The translations under genes and the position numbers were made by a program. From the NCBI GenBank assembly GCA_026545225.1, contig CM048849.1:46720336-46784335 (forward strand): 64,000 bases of DNA, written 5' to 3'. The notes under the pieces are model-generated. The model searched no databases. It saw only the letters and a list, made by a program, of their open reading frames with translations, and had not been told where the DNA came from. Positions 47,791-58,720 of this stretch are shown here, one piece after another (positions within the stretch are counted from its first letter, which is position 1; each line of letters opens with the position of its first letter). This stretch comes from Cornus controversa. Lineage: Eukaryota > Streptophyta > Magnoliopsida > Cornales > Cornaceae.

Positions 47791-50458
47791 ATATAAAAGA
47801 CTTGTTAGATTATATATTTCCTATCTGAATCCTATGTCATGAGAAAATTACACCCAAATCAACAAAAAAATAAAAAATATCATACATGTGTGTATGTAGA
47901 TAGAGAAAGAAGAAAATAGTATATAATATAATATAATAATAAAAAACAATTCTAATACAATTGGTAACTTTCTTTATATATATTAAAAAGGTTGGTAATA
48001 TATATATATATATATATATATAACTCTTTTTAAACAATGTGTGTTTATATAATTTATGTTTCTATTTTTTTTAACTAAAAAAAATATAAAAATATAGATA
48101 TAGATTTTATTTTACTAATTAAAAAAGAATTCTAATACAATTGGTAACTTTCTTATATTAAACTGTGTTTGTATAGTTCCATATTAAATGTTTGTTTATA
48201 TAATTTATGTCTCTATATTTTTAACTAAAAAAATATAAAAAAGTGTACTGAAATTAAAAAAAAAACCCTTTGTACTTTTAATAGTAATATAGAAGTATAG
48301 ATATAAATAAATGGATAATACTTGGGTCTTGCCCTGGCAACACCAACTTCATTCTCCCTACTTATATGGACCAATAGAATTCTCCCTTTGTAGTTTTAAT
48401 CTATATCTATATAGATAAATATAGATATAGATTTATATATATTAAAAAGGTTGGTAACTTTTTTATTACATTTTTTTATATATATTAAACACTTTTTGTA
48501 AAACGTGTGTTTATATAATAGGAGGCGATATTCGCACTCTCCTTTTATCCGATTATACTTCACTTGCTTTTTTTCTTTCAAATGAAATGACAAGAAGGTC
48601 CTAAATCATTAATGCATTATCTCTAATTTTATAATACCATAACTATCCTTTATATTATAAATTTTAACTCTTTTTACATTCTTTACTTCCTTTAGGCTCC
48701 GTTTGTTTCGACGAAAAATATTTTCTGAAAAATACTTTAAAAAATTTCATTGTTTGATTGCATATTTTAAAAGGAAAAATGTTCTACTCGTAAAACATTT
48801 TCACACCAAAATGTTTGGATTGATGCAACTATTCCGTAAAATATTGAATAGCTAGCTTGGTTGATACTACCAAGCACCAAAAATTTTCAGAAATACTTTT
48901 TAGTAAATATTTATGTCGAAACAAACGAAGCCTAATTACTTTTTTTTTTTTTTTTGTCCTATCAAAAAAAATAATTTAGTCACATAGATAACCTTTTTCT
49001 TAGGTCTTGTTTAAGGAGATAATTTATTAAAGAGAGATAACTTTTTTTGAGCCCTATCAAAAGAGAATTAAGATAAAAAAAAAAAATTGGGTCCTTTTTT
49101 CTTTTTGCATAGTGTACTTTTGTTTTTTATCATGTGAAAAGAGATCATTTATTCAATAAAGATAAAAAAAAAATTTGAGTATTTTTTTTCTGTTCCTGTC
49201 AAAGAGATAATTTATTTAACAGAGATAATATGTTTTTAGTGTTTTTTTTTAGCATAGATAATGTTTTATTTTTTTGATCATGTCAAAAGTTATAACTTTT
49301 GTTTTAATCTTATTTTTTGGTATTTGTTTTATTCTATCAAAAACATTAAAGATAAGGATGAGAGAGAGGATATCTGAAATAGTATTTGTATAATTTGCAA
49401 AAATAATAATCATCCACTTGTAAAGTTAGGGCTAGAAATGTCATTGCTTTTATGATGGGAGTGTAAATGTAAAAAATGGGAGTGCGATATCGCTTTCCTA
49501 TATAATTTCATATAAAATGTGTATTTATATAATTTATGTCTCTATTTTCTTAACTAAAAAAAATATAAAAAGATAGATATAGATTCTCTTTTACTAATTA
49601 AAAAAGAATTCTAATACAATTGGTAACTTTCTTATATTAATTTTTTTATATAAAACATGTGTTTTTATAGTTCCATATACAATGTCTGTTTATATAATTT
49701 ATGTCTCTATTTTTTTAACTAAAAAAATATAAAATTTTTACTGAAACTAAAAAAAACCCATATAAAATGTGTGTTTATATAATTTGTGTCTATTTTTTTA
49801 ACTACAAAAATATAAAAAAGTGTACCGAAACTAAAAAAAAAAACCCTTTTTACTTTTAACAGCAGTATTGATATAGATATTATTAGATCAGGTATTTATG
49901 TGTTTGACTTGTTCGCCATTCCATATAGGAGAAATTATTGGATAACTTAAGAGTACAATGTAGCACCCCGTCGTATGGACATACATGTGACGCTGATCAA
50001 AGGCAATTTGCTTCATGAAAAGAATGTATCAATGAACTAGAAAAGAATTAATCGGGTCAACCAATTGTTTTGACTGTCGAACTTAACTTTTGTATCTTGT
50101 CGAACAAAAAATAGTATTACTCTCACTCTCAAAATTGATTTTTGGTAGGTATCATGGTCATCCAACAACAAGGGACATCCAAATTTTGAGCAATGCATTA
50201 TTGATCATCCATATTTCACAGATTGCAGAAAACAAAGATCTGCTACAAATCATTTACTCCTACAGCCCTCCCGATGTGTAATATTCTTTTACACTCCACA
50301 ACTTAAAGCTACAGAAACTGTGTGCCAATAAATAAATTTGTACATACTAATCTTTGATAATACAAATGAAGTGATCAATGGTATGTTACAGTTTGCTGGT
50401 ATTTGAATCTGTTGAAAACTTATACCTTAATGTTGGAAAACTGGGTTTGGACACTTCC
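47791..50458. repeat. AT-rich dispersed repeats downstream of the PPR gene
   Basis: A motif TTTATATAATTTATGTCTCTAT followed by TTTAACTAAAAAAATATAAA recurs several times at 48030-48250 and 49500-49820. A second family near 49000-49260 repeats AGAGATAATTTATT. Apart from the MITE at 48695-48932 no element ends were defined. The 3' UTR of the PPR gene must lie in the last few hundred bases. Confidence 0.5.
48695..48932. mobile_element. 238-bp MITE
   Basis: Inverted ends GGCTCCGTTTGTTTCGAC and GGCTTCGTTTGTTTCGAC match at 17 of 18 bases; the flanks are TA on each side. The interior is AT-rich with AAAATATTTTCTGAAAAATA-like subterminal motifs. The superfamily cannot be settled from a 2-base flank. 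Confidence 0.7.
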
Positions 50459-53155
50459 TCACCAATAGTCCCCACAGGAACAGGTTCCATCCTTGAAATG
50501 ATGGAACCTCCTAACATCCCTTACAATTATATCCCTCTCCACAATCTTTGACATAACCTTAGTAGCAGCATGGCAATCATTACAAACTCTAAGGTTTTTG
50601 GCAACTCTAATGGTAGTGCCAGGAGGGGTGTTGAGGATACCAAATGCTATTGCTAGTTTTTCACTATGCCCACATAGTAGATTCTCCTTTTCCACCTCAT
50701 CAACATTGTGTAGAACACAAGAAGTATCAGGAACATAACCCTCTTTTCTCATTCTCTCTGACAACGTCTCGAAGAAGCTATAGAGCTGCTCAGTTTGTGG
50801 ATGTGATGCATCCCCAGCCACGAACTTATGAACCTCATCACCAAACTCAATCCAACTGCACCCAGGTTCTTTTCTTACTCCCATTTCCTTCATGTTCTTT
50901 CGAACCTCCGTTGATTTCTCCCACAGTCCGGCAGATGAGTAGATATTAGAAAGTAGAACATAATGGCTAGCCACATTTGGCTCCAAGTCAAGGAGATTCT
51001 TCGCTGCAATTTCCCCAAGTTCTACATTTTGATGGATTCGACAAGCACCAAGCATGCTACTCCAAGTGCTTATTTTGTCAAAATCAGGAGGCATTGACTT
51101 AATGAGTTGGTAAGCTTTATCCAGCTGACCTGCTCGACCAAGCAAGTCAACAACACAAGCGTAGTGATCTGCTGTAGGCTCAACTCCATGGTCATCCTTC
51201 ATTTTCTGAAACAAGTTACAGCCTTCTTTTACCATCCCAGAGTGACTACATGCAGCAAAAATTGCAATAAATGTAACCTCATTAGGCTTGACTTCCCCAC
51301 CCCTAGTTCCTTCTGCCACCATACTCCTAAAAAGTTCCAAGGCTTCTTCTCCTTTCCCATGCATCCCGTAAGCCATGATGATAACATTCCATGTGATCAC
51401 ATTTCTGTTGGGCATTCCATCAAAAACTCTCTTAGATAAGTTCAAGCAACCACATTTTGCATACATGTCAACCAGTGCACTCCCCACGGCAACATCTGAT
51501 GCCAAACCATTTCTAATGGCGTAAGCATGAATCTCTTTCCCCTTAGCTAGTGCTGCAAGGGAGGCACAACCAGGAAGGATTGCCATGAGTGTTATTGAAT
51601 TTGGTTTACAAGGAACTCCTTTTCCATCTTCATACTCATCATTCTTTTCATTCTTTGCTACTTCAATTCTTTGCATCTCATGTAGCATAATAAGTGCATC
51701 TTCATGTCGTCCACAAATAACATAACCTGTGATCAGTGTATTCCAAGAAACTATATCTCTAATTTCCATGCTATCAAAGATATTTTCTGAAGTTCCTATC
51801 TTTCCCATCCTAGAATACATGTCTATAAGTGCATTTTGTACATATGGGTCCCTTCTAAAACCCATCTTCATTACATATCCATGCATAACTTCTTTGTCAG
51901 AGAATGCTTTACAGTGCACACAAGCTGGTAAGACACTTGCCATTGTGGTGGGGTTAGGAAAAAGCCCTGAGACCTCCACCATTTGCATGAATAGCATTAA
52001 GGCCTTCTCATAAAACCCATTCTGTGTGTAACCAGCAAGCATAGCATTCCAAAGCCCGAGTCTTCTATCTAAGATATCATCAAAAACTCTACGGCCACTT
52101 TCAACCTGCCGGCAATTGCAGTACATGTCAACTAAAGCACTACCCACAAACGAATTCCCAATCAAATCATCATTTCTCAAGGCATAAGCATGAATTTCCT
52201 TCCCAACATCTAACAACTCCAAATGGGAGCAGGCAGGGAGAACACTTGCCATTGTGACCCCATCAGGCCTAATTCCTTCAAGAACCATAAGGTGCAAGAA
52301 ATTCAATGCCTCATAAAAGCAGTTGTTTTGAGAGAATGAGCTTATCATTGTGTTCCAGGAAACCATATTGCGATGCGGAAACAACTCAAAAATAGCTTTT
52401 GAGTAATCAAATTTTCCTTGTTTGGCATACATAGCCATTAATGCATTGTTCGTAAATGTTTTCCCATCATCTATTCTCAAACTATACCCATGCACTTGCT
52501 TCCCGAGCCGCAACCCATCACGCTCACTCAAATTAGAACACGCAAGTGCCATACTCACCAAAGTAAATGAACTGGACTCCACTCCCTCCGATTGCATTAA
52601 CCGAAATGCATCCAACGCAAGCTCCCACTCCTCAAAATGACACAAAGCAGCAATCATCGAATTCCACGACACTTGGTCTCTCTGAGGAATTCTATCAAAC
52701 ACTTTGAACACATCACTAATATCTCCACATTTTCCGTACATATGAAGAAGGGTATTGCCCACAGTCACCGACGAAGAGCAGTAACCAAGTTTGACAATCG
52801 CGGCGTGCATCTGCCTGCCGCAATTCAAGTCGTGAAGACCACTGACAGCCTTTAAAACTGCCGGAAAAGCGAAATTGTCGGGCTGGATACCGGCGATGGT
52901 CATTTCGATGTACGTAGAAACAGCTTCGCGGAATTGATTTGATCGGGTGTGGGACCGGAGGGCTTCGATCCATGAGGCGGCCGAGCGTGATTCCGATCTG
53001 GGTTTTCGAGAGGTTTTGGTGGAGATGGAAGTTGTGGTGGTGGGTTGAGGAGTGTGTTTTCGAGAAGTTGGTTGTTGGGTTTGGAGGGAAGAGAGGGAAT
53101 GTGAAGGTTGTAGGGGTAAAGAGAGAGGAAAGAGAGGGTGTGCCAAGGAGGACAT
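50459..53155 (-). CDS. OTP84: DYW-type pentatricopeptide repeat protein, plastid RNA editing factor OTP84, 898 aa
   Basis: OTP84 (Arabidopsis AT3G57430) is a chloroplast C-to-U editing factor for ndhB, ndhF and psbZ sites; the PPR tract binds RNA just 5' of the edited C and the DYW domain is the deaminase. The ORF is intronless, typical of this family. A Ser/Thr/Pro-rich start (about 1-60) fits a transit peptide. PLS-type repeats fill about 60-700 (e.g. GNTLLHMYGKCGDI, VSWNSMIAALC, SALVDMYAKCGCL), followed by the E/E+ region (PGCSWIEFGDEVHKF) and the DYW domain with the zinc/active-site HSE (830-832), CNDCH (858-862) and terminal CSCGDYW. Near-identity in the repeats and tail to remembered OTP84, and similar length (about 890), support orthology; editing targets in this species are inferred. 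Confidence 0.93.
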   Translation of the reverse strand: MSSLAHPLFPLSLPLQPSHSLSSLQTQQPTSRKHTPQPTTTTSISTKTSRKPRSESRSAASWIEALRSHTRSNQFREAVSTYIEMTIAGIQPDNFAFPAVLKAVSGLHDLNCGRQMHAAIVKLGYCSSSVTVGNTLLHMYGKCGDISDVFKVFDRIPQRDQVSWNSMIAALCHFEEWELALDAFRLMQSEGVESSSFTLVSMALACSNLSERDGLRLGKQVHGYSLRIDDGKTFTNNALMAMYAKQGKFDYSKAIFELFPHRNMVSWNTMISSFSQNNCFYEALNFLHLMVLEGIRPDGVTMASVLPACSHLELLDVGKEIHAYALRNDDLIGNSFVGSALVDMYCNCRQVESGRRVFDDILDRRLGLWNAMLAGYTQNGFYEKALMLFMQMVEVSGLFPNPTTMASVLPACVHCKAFSDKEVMHGYVMKMGFRRDPYVQNALIDMYSRMGKIGTSENIFDSMEIRDIVSWNTLITGYVICGRHEDALIMLHEMQRIEVAKNEKNDEYEDGKGVPCKPNSITLMAILPGCASLAALAKGKEIHAYAIRNGLASDVAVGSALVDMYAKCGCLNLSKRVFDGMPNRNVITWNVIIMAYGMHGKGEEALELFRSMVAEGTRGGEVKPNEVTFIAIFAACSHSGMVKEGCNLFQKMKDDHGVEPTADHYACVVDLLGRAGQLDKAYQLIKSMPPDFDKISTWSSMLGACRIHQNVELGEIAAKNLLDLEPNVASHYVLLSNIYSSAGLWEKSTEVRKNMKEMGVRKEPGCSWIEFGDEVHKFVAGDASHPQTEQLYSFFETLSERMRKEGYVPDTSCVLHNVDEVEKENLLCGHSEKLAIAFGILNTPPGTTIRVAKNLRVCNDCHAATKVMSKIVERDIIVRDVRRFHHFKDGTCSCGDYW

Positions 53156-53344
53156 TGGTAGTTATTACAGTTGGTTGCAGTTGAAGCTTTTCTCAAAAAT
53201 AGAACAGTATATCGTCCTACGGACGGGACGATAAGGTCATTGGGTGTTGAATATTTTAAAGTACAGTATATGGTGATTGGGTGGTGAATATTTTAAATCA
53301 CATACTATACTAGAGAATAGTAACGTCAATGGATGTCATAAACT

Positions 53345-53389
53345 CTTTACTCTTATGTTGCTTTTGTACGCGAAATGGAATTTCATGGA

Positions 53390-53421
<32 letters not shown>

Positions 53422-53513
53422 CGAGCAGGTCAGGACCTTGATGCAGCTAGTAACGTATGGGATATTTTCTTACAGTCTTACGTTGCTTTTGGTACGCGAA
53501 ACGGAATTTCATG

Positions 53514-53553
<40 letters not shown>
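53345..53553. repeat. Duplicated block each ending in a (TA)n tract, upstream of the PPR gene
   Basis: Two copies of a block with TACGCGAAA.GGAATTTCAT and GGAATATATATA lie at about 53345-53417 and 53480-53553, each running into a long TA repeat. They start about 190 bp upstream of the PPR start codon and may bound its promoter. Confidence 0.8.
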
Positions 53554-53557
<4 letters not shown>

Positions 53558-53558
53558 T

Positions 53559-54340
53559 AGGGTATTGTCCGTGCCTACGGCACTATAAAACAAAAAATTA
53601 TTGAATTAAAATAAAAGCTAATTTCACATAATCAACGTGTCAATAAATAATCAAATCCATAGTTTGATTTATATATGAACAAAATGTTATACATCAAAAG
53701 ATCTGTACATATAGAGGTACTCTTACACATGTCTTATACACGTTTAGTACATACATCAAAAAGGTATGGACTGTTAATCACCACCATCAGGTAATTGATT
53801 CCACCGTACATCATCTGCTAACAGCTCAGAGAAATCTAATAATGTTGGGTTGTCAGTTTCCATACCAGTGAAACATTCATTCCCTTTCGGATTTGAAAAA
53901 TCATTTTCACTCCCTTCCGGATTTGAAAAATCATCCAGCTCGACTGGATCTACCAACTGATCTTGATTTCCTGACATAAAATTTACCCAACTGGTTGGGT
54001 CTTGGTTAGTTGTGACCCAGTTGGGATACCTTTACTAATCTTGCAGGTTCAAAGCAAAATTCCCCCCTAACGGCTTGTTAGGATTCGCCATATTTATATT
54101 AACCCGTTGTTAGGTTCAATGAAAAATTTTCTCTTAACACTGCATTAGGACTCACCATTTCATTCACACCTCCCTAGGGTTCATTAATAAAGGAAATTAA
54201 TTTGTTAGCTCAAAAAATACTTGGCGAGCCCTAACTTAGCGTATTGCCCGTGCCTACGGTACCATAAATAATAAAAAAATTATTAAACTAAAATAAATGT
54301 TGATTTTATATAATCAACGTACCAATAAATAAATGTTTAC
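53559..54340. repeat. Pair of diverged direct repeats about 680 bp apart
   Basis: Both copies share GTATTG.CCGTGCCTACGG, AAAATTATT.AA.TAAAATAAA and ATAATCAACGT..CAATAAATAA. The left copy starts right after a TA tract. They could be ends of one element or two independent insertions of a family. Confidence 0.6.
53774..53977 (-). CDS. Hypothetical 67-aa acidic ORF, possibly a fragment
   Basis: I do not recognise this protein. It starts MSGNQDQLVDPVELDDF and has an internal duplication (DFSNPEGSEN / DFSNPKGNE) caused by a 30-bp tandem repeat around 53883-53935. It is rich in Asp, Asn and Glu with no membrane segment. It lies between two direct repeats (about 53559-53660 and 54236-54340), which suggests it is part of a mobile or duplicated unit. 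It may not be a gene. Confidence 0.2.
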   Translation of the reverse strand: MSGNQDQLVDPVELDDFSNPEGSENDFSNPKGNECFTGMETDNPTLLDFSELLADDVRWNQLPDGGD

Positions 54341-55851
54341 AAAACACCATTTGAATTACCTCTTGTTTAACATTACAAAAAGAATCAATGGGCATCTTAA
54401 ATTTCAGAAATCTTTAAATTTAATTTGTATAAAGAGCCAAAGATGACAATTATGACATAAAGTCTCTGACAATACGTCAATTCTATACCAGAATAACATA
54501 CTACCATCACAATTTTGTACTTCTTAGTTCTTATGGGTAAAGTCACAAAAATGATCAAAACGATTTACTGGAAAAAAGGAAAAAGAAAAAAACCTTCGAT
54601 CCCCAAGTGTAGATCTTGTTTCCGACAATTCGATCAACTTTTCACCCTTTAAAAAATGTTTTTTTTCTACCTATATATAATTATTCGACTCTTCATTATT
54701 TGAGTCAGAAGTGCGCATGGCAATATTTTTTTTTATTTAAAAAAATGCTCAATTTAAAACTTTTTTTTTTAAAAAAAAATTGAAAGGATTCAGACTTTCA
54801 ATATTTCATAAAGCTGTGAAGCAAAAAGAATCAAATTCAATTAACGTGAATGCTAAAAGAAGGAATAATTAATTAATTATCCGCGCACGCATAAAGAAAG
54901 TAAAATTGGCAAACAGAAGCATGTGAAAATTGATTAAAAATTAAATAAAAGAAGTAGCCAACAAAATCATGTGAAAATTGAAAGCTAAATAGTCTAGTAT
55001 ACATTTTAATACAACAAAATTTAAAATTTTAAATACCAAAACTACTTTTCTTTTGAAAAAAAAAACCCTAATCTCAATGCTTTTTACTTAGTCCTAATCC
55101 CAAAAAAGTTAACCGTCACTTCCTTTTCTTGAGCTAAATGATATACTTTTGAATAACTTACTCTATATTGAATAATTATTTTTGTGAATAATTATTTAGC
55201 ATTTGTATTTTTTTTATAACAATTGTACATTCTAATGTAACCTAATCAAAAAAGTTAAAGCCAGACTTGAATCCCAATTACACAACATAAAAGTGAAAAT
55301 TTTAATTTTTTCAGACTAAAAAATGTTATTATTACTATTATTTTATTTGTAGAAATTAGTGGAGAGAATATTCTACCATTTCTTTTAAAAAAAATGTCAA
55401 TATAATTACCATAAAAATAATGATGAAAACTATAAAAAAAAAAAAATGAGGCTTTTGAGGTTGACACATGGATAGTTATCCCTCAACCCTCACATGTCCC
55501 ATTAAAAAACAAACATATAGCGTCAGATTCTTGTCCATCTTTTTAGAATTTTAATTTAATTATACGAATATAATATTTATTTACATTTCTCAAAATATAT
55601 TTTATATTTAAAGATTATATTTTTTAAATTAATATAATAGTTGATGGGTTGGACAGTGGATCCCCCTTTAATGTAATACTTGATGGTTGAATTTACTGGG
55701 AACCTTAAAGTAATGTTTGATCTTTGATAGACCATTCCACAGTTCATAGAGTCATGGAACAGGATATAGATGGGTGTTGACCATCATCATTTGCTTACTC
55801 AAACCCACATAGCTAAAGAAGTACAATTGAGATATCATATAAAATTTAACT
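54341..55851. other. Intergenic DNA, no gene recognised
   Basis: Very AT-rich sequence with poly-A and poly-T runs and only short unmatched ORFs. No termini or RNA genes recognised. Confidence 0.55.
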
Positions 55852-56120
55852 CTAAATATTGCATACATTCACATCTAAAGGCAGCATGCTGTATTCGATG
55901 TCAAGCTCCCTGAACACTTTGACCATCTCCTCCACTAAAACAACTCTCTGAACCCATCTCTCACCCAGGTCCTGATGATTCATTCGGTGCGAAAGCCAAA
56001 CTGAGAATTTTAGCTTATTTATGTCCTCCACGTCCCTCATGATTATCATTGGAGCTGGATACCAATGATCACTATTTTTTTCGAATGGGTAAATCAAACG
56101 AATTAGGATCTCTGTTGGTA
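55852..56120 (-). pseudogene. C-terminal fragment of an MscS-like mechanosensitive channel gene (MSL type)
   Basis: The open frame reads NSDHWYPAPMIIMRDVEDIN, LKFSVWLSHRMNHQDLGERW and ELDIEYSMLPLDVNVCN before the stop, matching the cytoplasmic C-terminal end of plant plasma-membrane MscS-like channels (MSL5-10 group). It extends upstream to about 56120 before a stop. The membrane spans, pore helix and the rest of the beta domain are absent nearby, so this looks like a single leftover exon and not a gene. Confidence 0.7.
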
Positions 56121-56615
56121 AATTTGTATGATTAACATAAATAGATGAAAAACTTAATTATCCCACTCATCAAAGAGATTCTCCATTTATTTATTTTAAA
56201 AATTATATAAAAGTAGAGCAAGAAAATAGAAAAAATTCACATCTCTCTACTTACCCTGTTCGTACCTCAAGAAAACTATAGTCAATATATTCAAACCAAG
56301 TTAGGATCTCAAACATACAATCAAAATATATTTTATCATAAGCAAGCATACAGAAGGAATACAATCACAGCTTCATTTTGATATTTCTTCTACCTGAACT
56401 CCTTCCAGTTCATAACGATCTCATACATCAAATGGGTGCATTACAAAAAAGAAAATGATTGCCTCAAATGATAAACATTGTTATCTTCTTGGCCAAAGAA
56501 AGAATCCAACTTATAGCACTCATTTCCTCTGCACCCACAAAGAAAACAACCCAGAATCAAAATCATTGACTAAAGGTTACTTTGAATGACCCTGACATTT
56601 GAGAATGAATTGGGA

Positions 56616-56782
56616 TTGCAGAGCTCTGCTTCCACTCTTCACAGCCGTTACAATAGTTATGACAATGATTGAGATTCTAGAATCGAAACTCACCTTTACA
56701 ATAAGAGATCTTGAGCAACCGGTGGATCACCTTCCGATCGACGTGACTGTCATCCACGGCGAGCACATGGAGGTTCCATCAT
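56616..56782 (-). pseudogene. Broken type-A response regulator (ARR) gene fragment
   Basis: From 56769 the frame reads HVLAVDDSHVDRKVIHRLL then KISYCK, the start of the receiver domain of cytokinin type-A response regulators, with the acidic Asp-Asp pair kept. It ends at a GTGAGT donor (56693) where type-A ARR genes have an intron. At 56651-56616 VTAVKSGSRALQ follows, the text expected next (normally VDSG). But the would-be intron is only about 42 bases and lacks an AG acceptor, and the ATG at 56782 is one base out of frame with HVLAVDDS. The phosphoacceptor Asp region is absent. It is therefore a pseudogene remnant. Confidence 0.72.
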
Positions 56783-57283
56783 CAACGCCAATCCTTCTCA
56801 TTCTTTGCATCTGCCACAGCTTCCACGATTCTTTGTGATTGACGTCTAGGTTCTGACTGCTCATCCCTCGATTGTGGTGGCGGTGGTGATGATTACCACC
56901 GCCGGTTCGGGCAGAAAAGGTGGCGGTGAGAGCTGAACTTGGCTTCTTGCTTGGTGGCGGCAGTGGTGTTTTTGTTTGAATGCCAAAATCATGGAGAGAG
57001 TCTGATATAAAAGAGGAGAGAGAGAATGACATAAAAGCAGAGTGAGAAAAGAAATAAAAAAATAGATTGATGTGAAAGTAGGTGAATGTTTGAGGGGGGA
57101 AGGTGTTGAATGTTTAAATTTGAATTTGAGTGAGAGTGAATCTTGACCTTTGATTGAAAATAGGAAGATTAATTTTACACCGTAGATAGTAATATATATT
57201 TTGCACCATTGGATGAATTTTTTAAGCATTTGTGACCCTTAGATGATAAAATTATTTTGGGGGGAAATTCAAAGTCAATGCTG

Positions 57284-57326
<43 letters not shown>

Positions 57327-57412
57327 CCAGTAAATCAGCACCTTGTGTGGCTTAGACCAATTGGTCTTTTGGCGAATGGAATGAAATGTTGCTTCCACTA
57401 TTTTGATATTTA
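56783..57412. other. Region upstream of the ARR remnant, no gene recognised
   Basis: A minus-strand frame (57032 down) gives a His/Pro/Ser-rich peptide that I regard as former 5' UTR or promoter of the ARR remnant. A (TA)n tract lies at about 57293-57321. Confidence 0.45.
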
Positions 57413-58380
57413 GTAAAAAAAAGTCCCAAGGATACAAAATTTCTGTAATTTTAAAAAGATGCAATAAATTCTCATATGCTATGTTTTGAATCATATTACC
57501 CTTATATTTGCAAAATGCACCTTTTGCGCATATTCTTATTTTCTATGACCATTTTATCCTTTTCATTATTATAAAAAATAAAGAAAAATAGAGAGGGTGA
57601 TTTTTTTTTATATTAAGTTTTTTTTTTACCTTAATAAAAGAAAAATGACTTTTTTTTTGGGAAAAAAAACTAAAAATGCACAATTACATAATAAAAATTT
57701 TTGGATTTTCTTTTTGTTTTCGGAAATTTTTTTATTAGAAAGAGAGGAATTTTTTATATTAAGTTTTTCTTTACCTTAATAATAATAATATAAAAAAGAG
57801 GAGTGTTTTTTGGGGGAAAAAACTAAATATGCACAATAATAAAAAAATTTGAATTTTTTTTGTTTTATTTTCATAAATTCTCTCTCTTTCTAATCATTCC
57901 GGAAAACCAAAAAAAAAATCAAAAATTTTAATTAAGTAATTGTGCATGTTTAATTTTTTTCCCCAGAAATTATTTCCAGAACTTTTTTCTCGGAGAAAAA
58001 CTCATCTTCTTTTTATTAAGGTAAAAAAAAATTAATATTAAAAAAACCCTTACTTTCTAATGGAAAAATTTAGGGAAAAAAAATCAAATTTTTTTTATTA
58101 TGTAATTGTGCATTTTTAGTTTTTTTTCCGAAATTTTTTTTCCAAGAAAAAACTCCTCTCTTTTTTTTTATTAAGGTAAAAAAAACCTCTCTTCTCTTTA
58201 TTATTCTTTATTTTTTATAATAATGGAAAGAGTAAAATGATCATAAAAAAGAAAATATGTGTAAAAGAGAGTGATTTGTTCACTTTTGCAAAGGTAAGGG
58301 TGTAATATAGTCTAAAATATAACATATGAGGGTTTATTGCACCTTTTTAAAATCACATGGGGATTTTGGGCCCTTTTGCC
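57413..58380. mobile_element. 968-bp long inverted-repeat element
   Basis: The outer arms (about 57413-57595 and 58190-58380) are inverted copies: AATTTTAAAAAGATGCAATA versus inverted ATTTTAAAAAGGTGCAATAA, then CATTATTATAAAAAATAAAG in both. The inner part holds further inverted copies of a TTACCTTAATAA... AATGCACAATTA block. Termini look like GTAAAAAAAAGTCCC and GGCAAAAGGGCCC. No target duplication was assigned. Almost the whole element could fold into one long hairpin. Confidence 0.65.
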
Positions 58381-58590
58381 TACAAAAAATTAGAGTTGGA
58401 AGTCATTCCTCGTAAAAACAAAAATCATTCCAAGTCGTTCCATTTCTTAACCTATAGAATGGTTATTCTATTTTCAAGTCATTCTTCAAAACCTATAGAA
58501 TGATTATTCCATTTTCAAGTCGAATTCAAAAGTAAATAAAAAATCAAGTTCTCGAAAAATTTTCACGTTTCAAGTTTAATTAGTACTGAC

Positions 58591-58720
58591 TAGGGTGTAC
58601 AAAGAACCGATATATGAAACCGAAATCACAATCGAAACCGTAACTGAACTAAACCGAACCATTTACTACGGTTTCGGTTTTGGTTCCAAGTCAAGGAAGC
58701 AGAACCGTTAGGAAAAAAAT
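58591..58720 (+). mobile_element. Truncated hAT-like MITE end
   Basis: TAGGGTGTACAAAGAACCG followed by repeated AACCGAA / CGGTTTCGGTT motifs is the left end style of the element at 3618-4114. The right end is missing, replaced by an AT-rich run near 58720. Confidence 0.45.

Noticed and set aside
50644-53234. Several ORFs of 60-110 codons opposite or overlapping the PPR gene
   Set aside because: They are shadow frames of the 898-codon PPR ORF and resemble nothing.
56727-57032. 101-codon minus-strand ORF upstream of the ARR remnant
   Set aside because: Low-complexity Ser/Pro/His composition and overlap with the ARR start in another frame; more likely former leader sequence.
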